This document shows, one piece after another, positions 26,822 to 34,343 of a DNA stretch of 64,000 bases. Both the position numbers and the translations under genes were made by a program. The notes under the pieces were generated by a model. It ran no database searches, had not been told where the DNA came from, and saw only the letters and a program-made list of their open reading frames with translations. The first letter of the stretch is position 1, and each line of letters starts with the position of its first letter. The stretch spans positions 971,448-1,035,447 of the forward strand of contig CP054182.1 in the NCBI GenBank assembly GCA_015709675.1, written 5' to 3'. Source of the stretch: Ignavibacteriales bacterium. GTDB taxonomy: Bacteria; Bacteroidota; Ignavibacteria; Ignavibacteriales; Ignavibacteriaceae.

Positions 26822-27182
26822 GATGACAACTCCTTTTTATAATGTTTGTTTTAAACCTACAATCAGAGTTATTCCCTCTTGTCATAAAACTGTCATAATG
26901 AAGTAAAAGCTGAGTTGCTAAAACTCTATCGAAGTACATGCGGATAGAGCATTATTGCATTAATCGCGGCGGTTTTCCTTTTGAATGCGGCCATTATTGC
27001 ACCTCATGGAGGAAAGGTCTGGTCGGTAAAAATTGAAAATCTCCTTAAAACGTAAAATACTTTTGAATTAACCTTTTCATTAACCCCCTTGTTAATCCAT
27101 TCATTAACCCCCTGCACATAAATTGGCGCTGTCATAAAAAATCTTTCCTTGAAAGGGATAAGGGAGGATGAAGGAGGAACAC
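26822..27182. other. Intergenic region with short direct repeats
   Basis: About 360 bases between divergent genes. CATTATTGCA occurs twice (near 26950 and 26992), and a TTCATTAACCCCCT tandem lies near 27076-27113. No gene was accepted. Confidence 0.5.
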
Positions 27183-27335
27183 ATGACAATAAAAAGACAA
27201 AAAGAAAAGAAATGTGAACATTGCGGGGAAATGATTTCCTCAAAGGCACTCAGGTGTAAATACTGCCGGAAGGATCAGCCGCAGCCCAGGACGGGACTTT
27301 TCAGGTTAATTTTGCGAAAGCTGCAGGGGTGGTAA
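27183..27335 (+). CDS. Small zinc-ribbon protein
   Basis: A 50-codon gene not longer than many shadows but well supported: AGGAGG lies 5-6 bases before the ATG, and the product KKCEHCGEMISSKALRCKYC carries two CXXC knuckles (Cys11/Cys14 and Cys25/Cys28) as in small zinc ribbons. The basic tail RTGLFRLILRKLQGW is amphipathic. It is the first of four small genes in which zinc-ribbon proteins alternate with related exported proteins. It could bind nucleic acid or a membrane partner; no function is known. Confidence 0.82.
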   Translation: MTIKRQKEKKCEHCGEMISSKALRCKYCRKDQPQPRTGLFRLILRKLQGW

Positions 27336-27392
27336 GATGCAGAAAAACCTGTTCAGCTTTGTAACGTCTCTTACCGGAGACGGAGGATTGTT

Positions 27393-27896
27393 ATGATGAG
27401 GCGTACTTTTATTATAACGGGGATAACTATACTGACCGCACTCATGTTTGTCAGCTTTCATATCAGCGATTTCGGTTTTACGCCATCATCTGATACTGCT
27501 CAGGCTGATAGCCAGAATTCCTCGATTAAAATGATACCGGAGAATCTGGCCGGAGTTTACAAAGGGATTAAGCCCAACTTCGTTATAAATAAAGCAGCAG
27601 AAGCAAATCTGAGTCCGGACAGAAGGAACATCTCCGCGTGGAAGGAAGTTAATTTTATCCTTATTGAAAACGGGGTAATATGGATGTCAGAAACGGATCC
27701 CAAAGATAGTTCGGTGAGCCATTATGAGGGGACCTATACCATCGCAAAAAACTCCCAGGATATACTTGAATTAAGCGCCCGGTTTGTTGACTGGAATAAA
27801 ACCAGTCAGAGCTACATACTCCGCTTTCAAAAAAACAGCGGTAAAGCCGCCGCACAGCAGGAAGGACAACCGGAGTTTGAGATTATTCATTATTAA
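27393..27896 (+). CDS. Exported protein of unknown function, paralogue 1
   Basis: A 167-residue protein with an N-terminal signal or anchor (RRTFIITGITILTALMFVSF) and a mainly beta mature part: LAGVYKGIKPNFVI, EVNFILIENGVIWMSE, SVSHYEGTYTIAKN, ILELSARFVDW, SYILRFQKNSGK and EFEIIHY. The order and key residues (G[VI]Y.G, V.HY.G, YIL...K..G, final I.Y) recur in the gene at 28205, so the two are paralogues. GGAGGA is 6 bases before the ATG. No known family was recognised. It follows the zinc-ribbon gene by 57 bases. Confidence 0.8.
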   Translation: MMRRTFIITGITILTALMFVSFHISDFGFTPSSDTAQADSQNSSIKMIPENLAGVYKGIKPNFVINKAAEANLSPDRRNISAWKEVNFILIENGVIWMSETDPKDSSVSHYEGTYTIAKNSQDILELSARFVDWNKTSQSYILRFQKNSGKAAAQQEGQPEFEIIHY

Positions 27897-27970
27897 CTTA
27901 ATCGGCATCATCAGGCATTAGCATTTACGAGCAGAGGAAGATTTAGCTGAAGGATTACTCATAAGAAAAA

Positions 27971-28186
27971 ATGCAGTTAAAAAAAGATCAGGTATGTTCA
28001 CTCTGCGAGGGTGAGGTGAATGTATTAGAAGAACGCTGCTTACGCTGCGGTAGAAAGCATCCTCCATTAACAAAAAGGGCAGATTATTCCTGGATTAAGA
28101 TTATCAAGCCGGCGGTATTCGTTATTATTTCTATCTCAATAGCGCTCATGATACTGATGGTTATTATTTCCTGGCTATATATTTAA
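27971..28186 (+). CDS. Zinc-ribbon membrane protein
   Basis: A 71-residue protein: an N-terminal zinc ribbon with CSLC and CLRC knuckles (residues 9-12 and 23-26) followed by a single hydrophobic helix (IKPAVFVIISISIALMILMV) near the C-terminus. The ribbon would face the cytoplasm if the usual charge rule holds (Lys/Arg before the helix). It resembles the gene at 27183 plus an added membrane helix. Function unknown; it sits between two paralogous exported proteins. Confidence 0.78.
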   Translation: MQLKKDQVCSLCEGEVNVLEERCLRCGRKHPPLTKRADYSWIKIIKPAVFVIISISIALMILMVIISWLYI

Positions 28187-28204
28187 TAGTAAGGGTTATG
28201 GGTT

Positions 28205-28696
28205 ATGTACAGAAACAGTTCGATCAACAGAATGTCAGTATTAAGCAGTATGCTGACGGCCTCGCTGAGCACAGTGAACGCAGGCAGGGCAGTTACAGAG
28301 AATACGGAAAAACTGCCGGACATCTATCATGGTATATATGAAGGCACGCAGCAATCTTACACACTGCAAAACCAGCATGGCAGGGATCTGGTAATCAACG
28401 GAATAAGAATTACCGTGCCGGCGCTTGACTTTCAGTTAACACTGCTGGGATACGGAAAGAGTGAACTGGTACACACCAACAAAGAAGACGGGCGTTCGGT
28501 GCACTATACCGGGGAAATTTCAGTAATTGAAGAAAATGAATGCCATCTGCTTATTGACTGCAGAATGACTGACGGCGGGACCTCATCCCCGGCATATATA
28601 CTAATGCTTGAAAAGAAAACCGGAGTGCTTACCTGCAGGGGCTCAAACGAACCGCCGGTACAACTGCAGAGAATTGATTATTCAGTCAGCGGATAA
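28205..28696 (+). CDS. Exported protein of unknown function, paralogue 2
   Basis: A 163-residue protein with a weak signal (MSVLSSMLTASLSTVNAGRA, beginning at residue 10) and a beta-rich body parallel to the gene at 27393: IYHGIYEGTQQSYTL, DFQLTLLGYGKSELVH, SVHYTGEISVIEEN, HLLIDCRMTDGG, AYILMLEKKTGV and VQLQRIDY. It begins 18 bases after the zinc-ribbon membrane gene. The ribosome site is poor (AAGGGTTATGGGTT). No family was recognised. The repeat array B follows immediately. Confidence 0.75.
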   Translation: MYRNSSINRMSVLSSMLTASLSTVNAGRAVTENTEKLPDIYHGIYEGTQQSYTLQNQHGRDLVINGIRITVPALDFQLTLLGYGKSELVHTNKEDGRSVHYTGEISVIEENECHLLIDCRMTDGGTSSPAYILMLEKKTGVLTCRGSNEPPVQLQRIDYSVSG

Positions 28697-29040
28697 AACC
28701 GGGTTCTCTTGAAATAGTATGCTGGAATAAAAGGGGATATAAAATCAGGGTTAATAATAATTCAGCTCCCGGCTAAAGCCGGGAGCTATTGAAATGGGGT
28801 GCTGGAATTAAACGGGATATGAAATCAGGGTTGATAATAATTCAGCACCCGGTTAAAACCGGGTGCTATTGAAATGGTATGCTGGAATTAAACGGGATAT
28901 GAAATCAGGGTTGATAATAATTCAGCACCCGGATAAAACCGGGAGCTATTGAAATGGTATGATGGGATTAAAGGGAATGTGAAATCAGGGTTGATAATAA
29001 TTCAGCTCCCGGCTAAAGCCGGGAGCTATTGAAATGAGGT
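28685..29040. repeat. Family B palindromic tandem array, 80-bp unit, about 4.4 copies
   Basis: The period is exactly 80 bases, with hairpins at about 28764, 28844, 28924 and 29004 and a half copy at 28691. Copies 1 and 4 have arms AGCTCCCGGC/GCCGGGAGCT around TAAA; copy 2 has AGCACCCGGT/ACCGGGTGCT around TAAA, so both arms changed together; copy 3 is a hybrid with mismatches. Between them are TTGAAATGG.ATGCTGGAATT and ATCAGGGTTGATAATAATTC. The array fills the space between the convergent genes ending at 28696 and 29081. Confidence 0.96.
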
Positions 29041-29080
29041 TTAGGAATTATTTGGCAAATTCACACTTCAAAATTCAAAA

Positions 29081-31483
29081 TTATTTAAGCATGGTCATTT
29101 TTATGATGCTGTTATACTCACCTGCTGTCATCCGTAAAAAATAAATACCGCTGGACAATTCTTCACCGCTGAATTCGATGGTGTGTCTTCCTGCTTCGGT
29201 AGCTTTGTTAACCAGATCGCGTATCTTTTTTCCGGTGATATCATAGACCGCTACGATAACATGCCCGCTGAAGGGGACAGAGTACGTAATGGTTGTTACC
29301 GGATTGAACGGATTAGGGTAGTTCTGCTCCAGTGAGTAAGAAGTAACGCCGATTTCGTATTCCTGATCAAGAGGATAGATTTTTTCCTCACCGTTATAAT
29401 CAGTCTGAATCAGCCGGTAGCGGTAGCTGCCCGGGGCAAGGTTTTTATCGGTGTATATATATGAGCGGGGTTCAGCTGTGGTGCCGTTTCCCGCCAGGGT
29501 TGCGGCTGAAGTCCATCCGCTTTTGTTGAAGCTTCGTTCAACGCGGAATTCTTTGCTGTTTTGCTCAGTGGCTGTTGTCCACTGGAGTGTGATGTCAAAT
29601 CCGGTGACGGAGCCGGTAAATGAGGTGAGCTCAACCGGCACATTGGAGGGCTCATAATAGCCCATAACAATTCCGCTGTTGCCTGAGATCCATGCATGGG
29701 CTGCATCGGTCATCCATACATCGTCAAATGTTGAGATGGTGTAGCGGGGTTCGGGAGCCCAGACTTTACCGCCGTCTGTGGATATATATGCATAACCGCT
29801 TGCGCATGCAGCCATGGCAAAGGTGCCGGTTGGTGATTCAACAATGTGAATTCCCCATACAGTCTGACCAGGAGGGGTTTCTGCCGGGAACCAGTTCAGT
29901 CCGCCGTTGGTGGTATAGAAGGTATTGCCTCCGGTTCCGCCGGCAACTCCGGTAAATTTATTTGCGAATGAGATTCCGTACGTGCCAAGCCCTCCGTTGG
30001 AAAGCTGCTCCGTCCAGGTCTGACCGCCGTTTGTGGTTGCGTATATCTTCTCTCCGGTGCCGGCAATCCAGCCGAAGTCCTCGTCAACAAAATCCATATC
30101 CCAGAGCAGTGAAGTGTTTGCGGGGATGCTTACATTCGTCCACGTGTTGCCGCCATCCGTGGTTTTTGCAACGGCACCATTGGTGCCGGCGGTATATCCG
30201 ATGAGGGGAGTTACAAAATCAATTGCAAGAAGCTGTGTTGTGGAGGGAAGTCCGGTAAGCAGTTCCGTAAAAGTTGCTCCGCCGTCTGTTGTGCGCACAA
30301 CTTTGGACTCATACGCTGCTATATATGCGTGGTTTGCTGAGGGAACGCTTACTTCATTCAGTTCAAGCGAGCTGCCTGAGGTGAGGGGGGTAAAGGAGAA
30401 TCCGCCGTCGGTGGATTTGGCAACGTATCCGCTTGCCCCCACAACCCATCCGGTCAGATGATCGGTGTGGAATGCTATATCCTTTAGCCGGCTTGAGGTA
30501 AATCTGCGGTTAAGCGGCTGCCAGGTTGCTCCCGCATCGGTTGATTTATACATATATCCTGATCCCCCGGCAAGGTATGCAACGTTATCTGATGAGAAAC
30601 GGACATTGTAATATATAACAGAGGTATTCAGTCCGCTAACCTGAGACCAGGTTGAACCCATATCGGTTGAGCGGTAAACCAGTCCGCTTGCTCCTGATGC
30701 AAGCCCGACTCCCTGCGAGTTAAAATGAATGCTCCAGAGCTGTGTGGTTCCGCCTGCATTCAATACAGCATTCCATGAAGCGCCGCCATCGGTGGTTTTA
30801 AGAATGCGTGTTCTGTGGCCGACCACAAAACCGGTCAGGCCGGTTCCGGTGGGAGGGAAATATATACCCCGGAATTCAGTTGTGTTGCCCAGGGCCGGCA
30901 GAGGCATTTGCGCCCAGGTGGTACCGCCGTCGGTTGATTTGATAAATGCATCAGAGTTGCCAGAGACATATATGGTGTTCGCATCGGTTGCAAAAACGCC
31001 GTAAAGGGTTTTGTTTGTAACGGAAGTATTTGTCTGTGAGAACCATGATGTGCCGCTGTCCGTGGTTTTAATGATAAAGCCATTGAATCCGACAGACCAT
31101 CCGGTAGTTGCACTGATGAAGTGGATGTCATACTTAGTGGTGTCGGGTCCGATGGTGATGGGAATCCAGGTCAGACCGCCGTCGGTGGTACGGCTGAATT
31201 TTCCGTTAAGCGCACCGGCAGCCCAGCCGAGGTTGTTGTCAAGAAAGTAAAGACTGCGGTATATACCGTCACCGGGGAGCACCTGCTGGGTCCAGTTAAC
31301 GCCGCCGTCGGTGGTCATAAAAAGTTCACCCTGTGCTGAAACCACGGCATATTTATTTTCAGAGGGGGCGGAACCGATATATAACGTGTTGCCGGTGGGA
31401 TAGGGGTTGAGCACGGTCCAGGGACCCGGGCTCTGGGCCAGAGTCATGGCGGTAATGGTAAGAAGAAGTGCAAGCATTTTCAT
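29081..31483 (-). CDS. YCF48/BNR-repeat beta-propeller protein with T9SS sorting domain
   Basis: An 800-residue exported protein. Signal MKMLALLLTITAMTLAQS is followed by more than a dozen repeats carrying the Asp-box-like STDGGATWQ/TTDGGNTWT motif and a G.AVG.....I..T lead, as in YCF48-related (Hcf136-like) proteins and sialidase-type propellers. Residues about 620-710 are a fibronectin-like linker (VELTSFTGSVTGFDITLQWTTATEQNSKEF in part), and the last 85 (SYSLEQNYPNPFNPVTTITYSVP to IIKMTMLK) are a type A T9SS sorting domain. It is thus a secreted or surface-anchored propeller. AAAGGAG is 8 bases before the ATG. The array B repeats follow its stop. Confidence 0.93.
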   Translation of the reverse strand: MKMLALLLTITAMTLAQSPGPWTVLNPYPTGNTLYIGSAPSENKYAVVSAQGELFMTTDGGVNWTQQVLPGDGIYRSLYFLDNNLGWAAGALNGKFSRTTDGGLTWIPITIGPDTTKYDIHFISATTGWSVGFNGFIIKTTDSGTSWFSQTNTSVTNKTLYGVFATDANTIYVSGNSDAFIKSTDGGTTWAQMPLPALGNTTEFRGIYFPPTGTGLTGFVVGHRTRILKTTDGGASWNAVLNAGGTTQLWSIHFNSQGVGLASGASGLVYRSTDMGSTWSQVSGLNTSVIYYNVRFSSDNVAYLAGGSGYMYKSTDAGATWQPLNRRFTSSRLKDIAFHTDHLTGWVVGASGYVAKSTDGGFSFTPLTSGSSLELNEVSVPSANHAYIAAYESKVVRTTDGGATFTELLTGLPSTTQLLAIDFVTPLIGYTAGTNGAVAKTTDGGNTWTNVSIPANTSLLWDMDFVDEDFGWIAGTGEKIYATTNGGQTWTEQLSNGGLGTYGISFANKFTGVAGGTGGNTFYTTNGGLNWFPAETPPGQTVWGIHIVESPTGTFAMAACASGYAYISTDGGKVWAPEPRYTISTFDDVWMTDAAHAWISGNSGIVMGYYEPSNVPVELTSFTGSVTGFDITLQWTTATEQNSKEFRVERSFNKSGWTSAATLAGNGTTAEPRSYIYTDKNLAPGSYRYRLIQTDYNGEEKIYPLDQEYEIGVTSYSLEQNYPNPFNPVTTITYSVPFSGHVIVAVYDITGKKIRDLVNKATEAGRHTIEFSGEELSSGIYFLRMTAGEYNSIIKMTMLK

Positions 31484-31686
31484 CAGGGCAGCTCCTTTAT
31501 TTTCATCCGCTGATATGCTGCCATGTTTTAAGGCAGCAGATTATAAGCGGAATGGTTATGAGGTTAAACATTCAGTAAGATTTTCCGCAGAATGCGGTCT
31601 CAGAAGATCACTGGACAGGGAAAGAGCAAGATGATTCCTGAGCCGGCAGGAAAAATAAGAAAAAAACAGGGAGTATAAAATAAGAA

Positions 31687-31721
31687 AGGGTCATCCTGCC
31701 TCTTAATGGCGGAATGACCCT
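31687..31721 (-). terminator. Rho-independent terminator (minus strand)
   Basis: AGGGTCAT (31687-31694) and ATGACCCT (31714-31721) form the stem, with inner CCTGCC/GGCGG pairing; TTTCTTATTTTAT follows on the minus strand. It ends the DUF2892 gene. Confidence 0.85.
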
Positions 31722-31740
31722 CTGTTATAAAGGGACTGCC

Positions 31741-31938
31741 TTATTTTTCGGCTGTTTCAGTCTTGCAGGTGCTCAGGCCAAAAGGGAGATAGAGAGGGCA
31801 GGATTTTACCGTAGCCGTCACAATGGGGATGAGTCCGAGCAGGCCGATCCAGTTCTGGGCATAAATTCCCCATCCAACCAGACCAACACCAACCACCAGA
31901 CGAAGAATACGGTTAAAACCGCCTACATTTTCTTTCAT
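31741..31938 (-). CDS. DUF2892 membrane protein
   Basis: A 65-residue protein matching DUF2892 (the YgaP C-terminal type): NVGGFNRILRLVVGVGLVG, a hydrophobic pair of helices, and GLIPIVTATVKSCPLYLPFGLST with the conserved Cys-Pro. It is a small inner-membrane protein with two helices; in other bacteria it is often attached to rhodanese domains. AAGGAA is about 9 bases before the ATG. It is transcribed alone and followed by a terminator. Confidence 0.93.
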   Translation of the reverse strand: MKENVGGFNRILRLVVGVGLVGWGIYAQNWIGLLGLIPIVTATVKSCPLYLPFGLSTCKTETAEK

Positions 31939-32205
31939 AGAACCATTCCTTAAAGTTTGTTAAAAATCAATGAATATAGGATTCCTGCAAAGCGCTATGG
32001 ATTCAGGGGGGAAAGATAAAGAAAATTGGATTGCCGGATATCCGGAAGAGATTTCCCGATTCAATATAATTTCAACCGCGTTAATTTGTGTCGGCTATGC
32101 CGTTATAAACATCTAAATGTATTTATTGGATGCGATTTGTAATTGTGTCGCCAATGGTGACACAAATTTTAACGGCAGTGATTAGGTTTTGATTTTATGA
32201 CGACC
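31939..32205. other. Intergenic region with an inverted repeat
   Basis: Mostly unique AT-rich DNA. At 32143-32165 TTGTGTC and GACACAA are separated by 9 bases, an operator-like inverted repeat with no obvious target gene. The palindromic array C1 starts right after. Confidence 0.5.
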
Positions 32206-32610
32206 AATGTGCGACTCCTCCGGAGTCGGGTATTTTTGGGTGTGGAAGTTTGATACCAATATGTTTCTACCAATCTGCTGCTACCAATTTACGACTCCTC
32301 CGGAGTCGGGATGTTTTGGGTGTGGAAGTTTGATACCAATATGTTTCTACCAATCTGCTGCTACCAATCTACGACTCCTCCGGAGTCGGGATTGTTTTTT
32401 GTGGATGGATGATTGCTACCAATGTGCGACTCCTCCGGAGTCGGGGTATTTTTTTGCGTGTGGATGTTTGCTGCCAATGTGCGACTCCTCTGGAGTCGGG
32501 ATGTTTTAGCTTGTGGATGTTTTCTATCAATATGCGACTCCGCTGGAGTAGGGGTGGGATATTTAGGGTGTGCGGATTCCGCCTATTTGCGATCTCTGCG
32601 GAGCCGGGGG
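32206..32610. repeat. Family C palindromic array, locus 1
   Basis: The core CGACTCCTCCGGAGTCG recurs at 32212, 32292, 32372 and 32427, with decayed forms at about 32482, 32535 and 32590. The spacing is 80, 80, then 55, 55, 53, 55 bases. The text before each core is usually CTACCAAT.T.; the first copies include GGTGTGGAAGTTTGATACC and ATGTTTCTACCAATCTGC. The cores form 7-bp stems with a TCC loop. Two related arrays are at 54530-54820 and 60300-60500. Confidence 0.95.
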
Positions 32611-32818
32611 TGTGGTGGTTGTGATTGTTTTCAATTTTCAATCCCTCCGGGCTTTTGTGAGGGAGGTATCAGGCTGAATGGAAAAACCCATGAAAAATAC
32701 AAGATTTTTTTTATTGATTTCGCAAGATGTGAAAAAGTTTTGCCGGCTTGTCTGTAATAAAATTTCATTATTTTTCGGCACCAAATAATACGAGTACTTA
32801 AAAGGAGAACTGACCAAC
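32611..32818. other. Leader region of the acidic protein gene
   Basis: About 200 bases with a last GCGGAGCCGGGGG remnant at the left end. AAAGGAG lies 11 bases before the ATG at 32819, slightly too far for a typical site. Confidence 0.5.
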
Positions 32819-33202
32819 ATGGCACTTACGGGGCATAATCAGGATAGTCTTGAACATGAGCTGAAAGAGCTGAAGGATACTGAATTTTTTAATCCGGAAA
32901 CCGGCTATATTCCGGCTGAGGATATACGTCTGGCTAAGTCCAAAGGCGGCGAGGATGATTTTGACGATGATGATCTTGATGACGAGGACTTTGACGATGA
33001 TGAGTTTGAGGAGGACTTTGATGAAGACGAAGACTTTGATGATGATGAATTAGATGAAGAAGAGGATGATGACCTCGAGGATCTTGATGAGGAGTTTGAC
33101 GATATGGAAGATCTTGATGAAGATGATGCCTTCTACGAGGAAGATTTCGACTTCAATGAAGAGGATGACACAGAAGAAGACTCAGACAGCAAGGAGCCGT
33201 AA
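32819..33202 (+). CDS. Extremely acidic protein of unknown function
   Basis: A 127-residue protein. The first 43 residues are ordinary (DSLEHELKELKDTEFFNPET, then GYIPAEDIRLAKSKGG); the rest is almost entirely Asp and Glu with spaced Phe/Leu (DDFDDDDLDDEDFDDDEFEE and so on). Such tails occur in DNA mimics, RNA polymerase delta-like proteins and calcium or histone-like-protein binders, but no family was recognised. The Shine-Dalgarno AAAGGAG is present at slightly long spacing. It converges with hldD (stop codons 27 bases apart), with no terminator seen. Confidence 0.8.
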   Translation: MALTGHNQDSLEHELKELKDTEFFNPETGYIPAEDIRLAKSKGGEDDFDDDDLDDEDFDDDEFEEDFDEDEDFDDDELDEEEDDDLEDLDEEFDDMEDLDEDDAFYEEDFDFNEEDDTEEDSDSKEP

Positions 33203-33229
33203 GAGATCAGCGGAAAATCTGTTTACAGA

Positions 33230-34204
33230 CTATCCGCCCAGATAAGCGTCCTTTATCAGATAATTTTTAACATAGTCGGTTACACCGTCTTCCAGTGAAG
33301 TAAACGGACCGGAGTAACCGGCTTTTTTTATTTTTGTGAGGTCTGCCTCGGTAAAATACTGGTACTTGGCAGCCAGATAGTCGGGCATATCAATATATTC
33401 GATATTGACCGGCTTTCCAACCGCGTGAAACAGGGCTGTTACCAGGTCTTTCCAGGTGCGCGCCTTTCCTGAACCGACATTATAAAGCCCGTTTACATGA
33501 GGATGATTCAGGAAGAAAAGGGTCATCTCAACCGCATCCTTTATATATACAAAATCCCTCATCTGCTCGCCGTCATGATACTGCGGATTGCGTGACTTAA
33601 AGAGCCGCACAAATCCGTGGTCGCGCACCTGTTCGTAAGCTTTGTGCACCACGCTTCTCATATCGGCTTTGTGATATTCATTGGGGCCGTAGACATTAAA
33701 GAACTTGATGCCGGCAATTTTATCGAACATACCTTTATGCAGGGCGCGTATATCAAACAGGTTTTTTGAATAGCCGTACATATTAAGCGGGCGAAGTTTT
33801 GTACAGAGCTGATCATCATCCTTAAAGCCGAGAGCGCCGTCACCATACGTTGCTGCAGATGATGCATAGATGAAGCGGATGTTATTCTTGATACTGTAAA
33901 CAGCCAGTTTCTTGGTGTACTCATAATTATTGTACATCAGATGGTCAGCATCTTTCTCGGTGGTGGAGGAGTTAGCCCCCATGTGGATGATGGCATCAAT
34001 CTTATAGCTGAAGCTGTCCTTTTCAACAGCATCAAGGAATGCAGCCTTGTTGCAGAAATCCATATAGTCCAGATTGACTAAGTTCTTCCACTTTTCATCA
34101 AGACCGAGTGCATCAACAATAATAATCTGGTTAATGCCAAGCTGATTAAGACGCCATACAATAGCACTTCCGATGAAACCCGCGCCGCCTGTTACAATAA
34201 TCAT
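33230..34204 (-). CDS. hldD: ADP-L-glycero-D-manno-heptose 6-epimerase
   Basis: HldD (RfaD) converts ADP-D-glycero- to ADP-L-glycero-manno-heptose for LPS inner-core synthesis. The 324-residue length is normal. Motifs: NADP-binding VTGGAGFIGSAIV (residues 4-16), YASSAATYGDGA (Ser115/Ser116), and the SDR-type YGYSK (Tyr143, Lys147), followed by KFFNVYGPNEYHKADMRSV, a signature of this epimerase family. Its presence implies a heptose-containing LPS. It is divergent from metH across 139 bases. Confidence 0.95.
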   Translation of the reverse strand: MIIVTGGAGFIGSAIVWRLNQLGINQIIIVDALGLDEKWKNLVNLDYMDFCNKAAFLDAVEKDSFSYKIDAIIHMGANSSTTEKDADHLMYNNYEYTKKLAVYSIKNNIRFIYASSAATYGDGALGFKDDDQLCTKLRPLNMYGYSKNLFDIRALHKGMFDKIAGIKFFNVYGPNEYHKADMRSVVHKAYEQVRDHGFVRLFKSRNPQYHDGEQMRDFVYIKDAVEMTLFFLNHPHVNGLYNVGSGKARTWKDLVTALFHAVGKPVNIEYIDMPDYLAAKYQYFTEADLTKIKKAGYSGPFTSLEDGVTDYVKNYLIKDAYLGG

Positions 34205-34343
34205 AGTCGTATAAAATATGTAATGGATTAATAGAGATATTTTTAATGGCCTCTAATTTAAGTATATTTACAGTTTGTTTAAAGACTTCAATGAAAAAGC
34301 GCCCTTATTCTGGCGTTCTAAGTGAAATGGCAGGTACTAAACT

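Noticed and set aside
27337-27396. A 19-codon frame overlapping the start of the exported protein at 27393
   Set aside because: It could be a leader peptide by its ATGA overlap, but it has no supported ribosome site and is too short to judge.
28685-29040. Possible CRISPR array or tandem terminators
   Set aside because: The whole 80-base unit is conserved, including the DNA between hairpins, and no T-run follows the stems, so neither description fits.
32143-32165. Inverted repeat TTGTGTC/GACACAA as an operator
   Set aside because: No gene starts within 600 bases on the plus strand, and the minus-strand gene starts about 200 bases away; kept only as a note in the intergenic entry.
32206-32610. 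Possible CRISPR array
   Set aside because: The repeated core is a 17-base palindrome, spacing is 80 then 55 bases, the text between the cores is itself repeated and no cas gene is present. It is a palindromic repeat array.
34205-34343. Cobalamin or SAM riboswitch before metH
   Set aside because: The leader is only 139 bases and shared with a divergent gene; no B12-box-like GCCACTG or other riboswitch core was seen.
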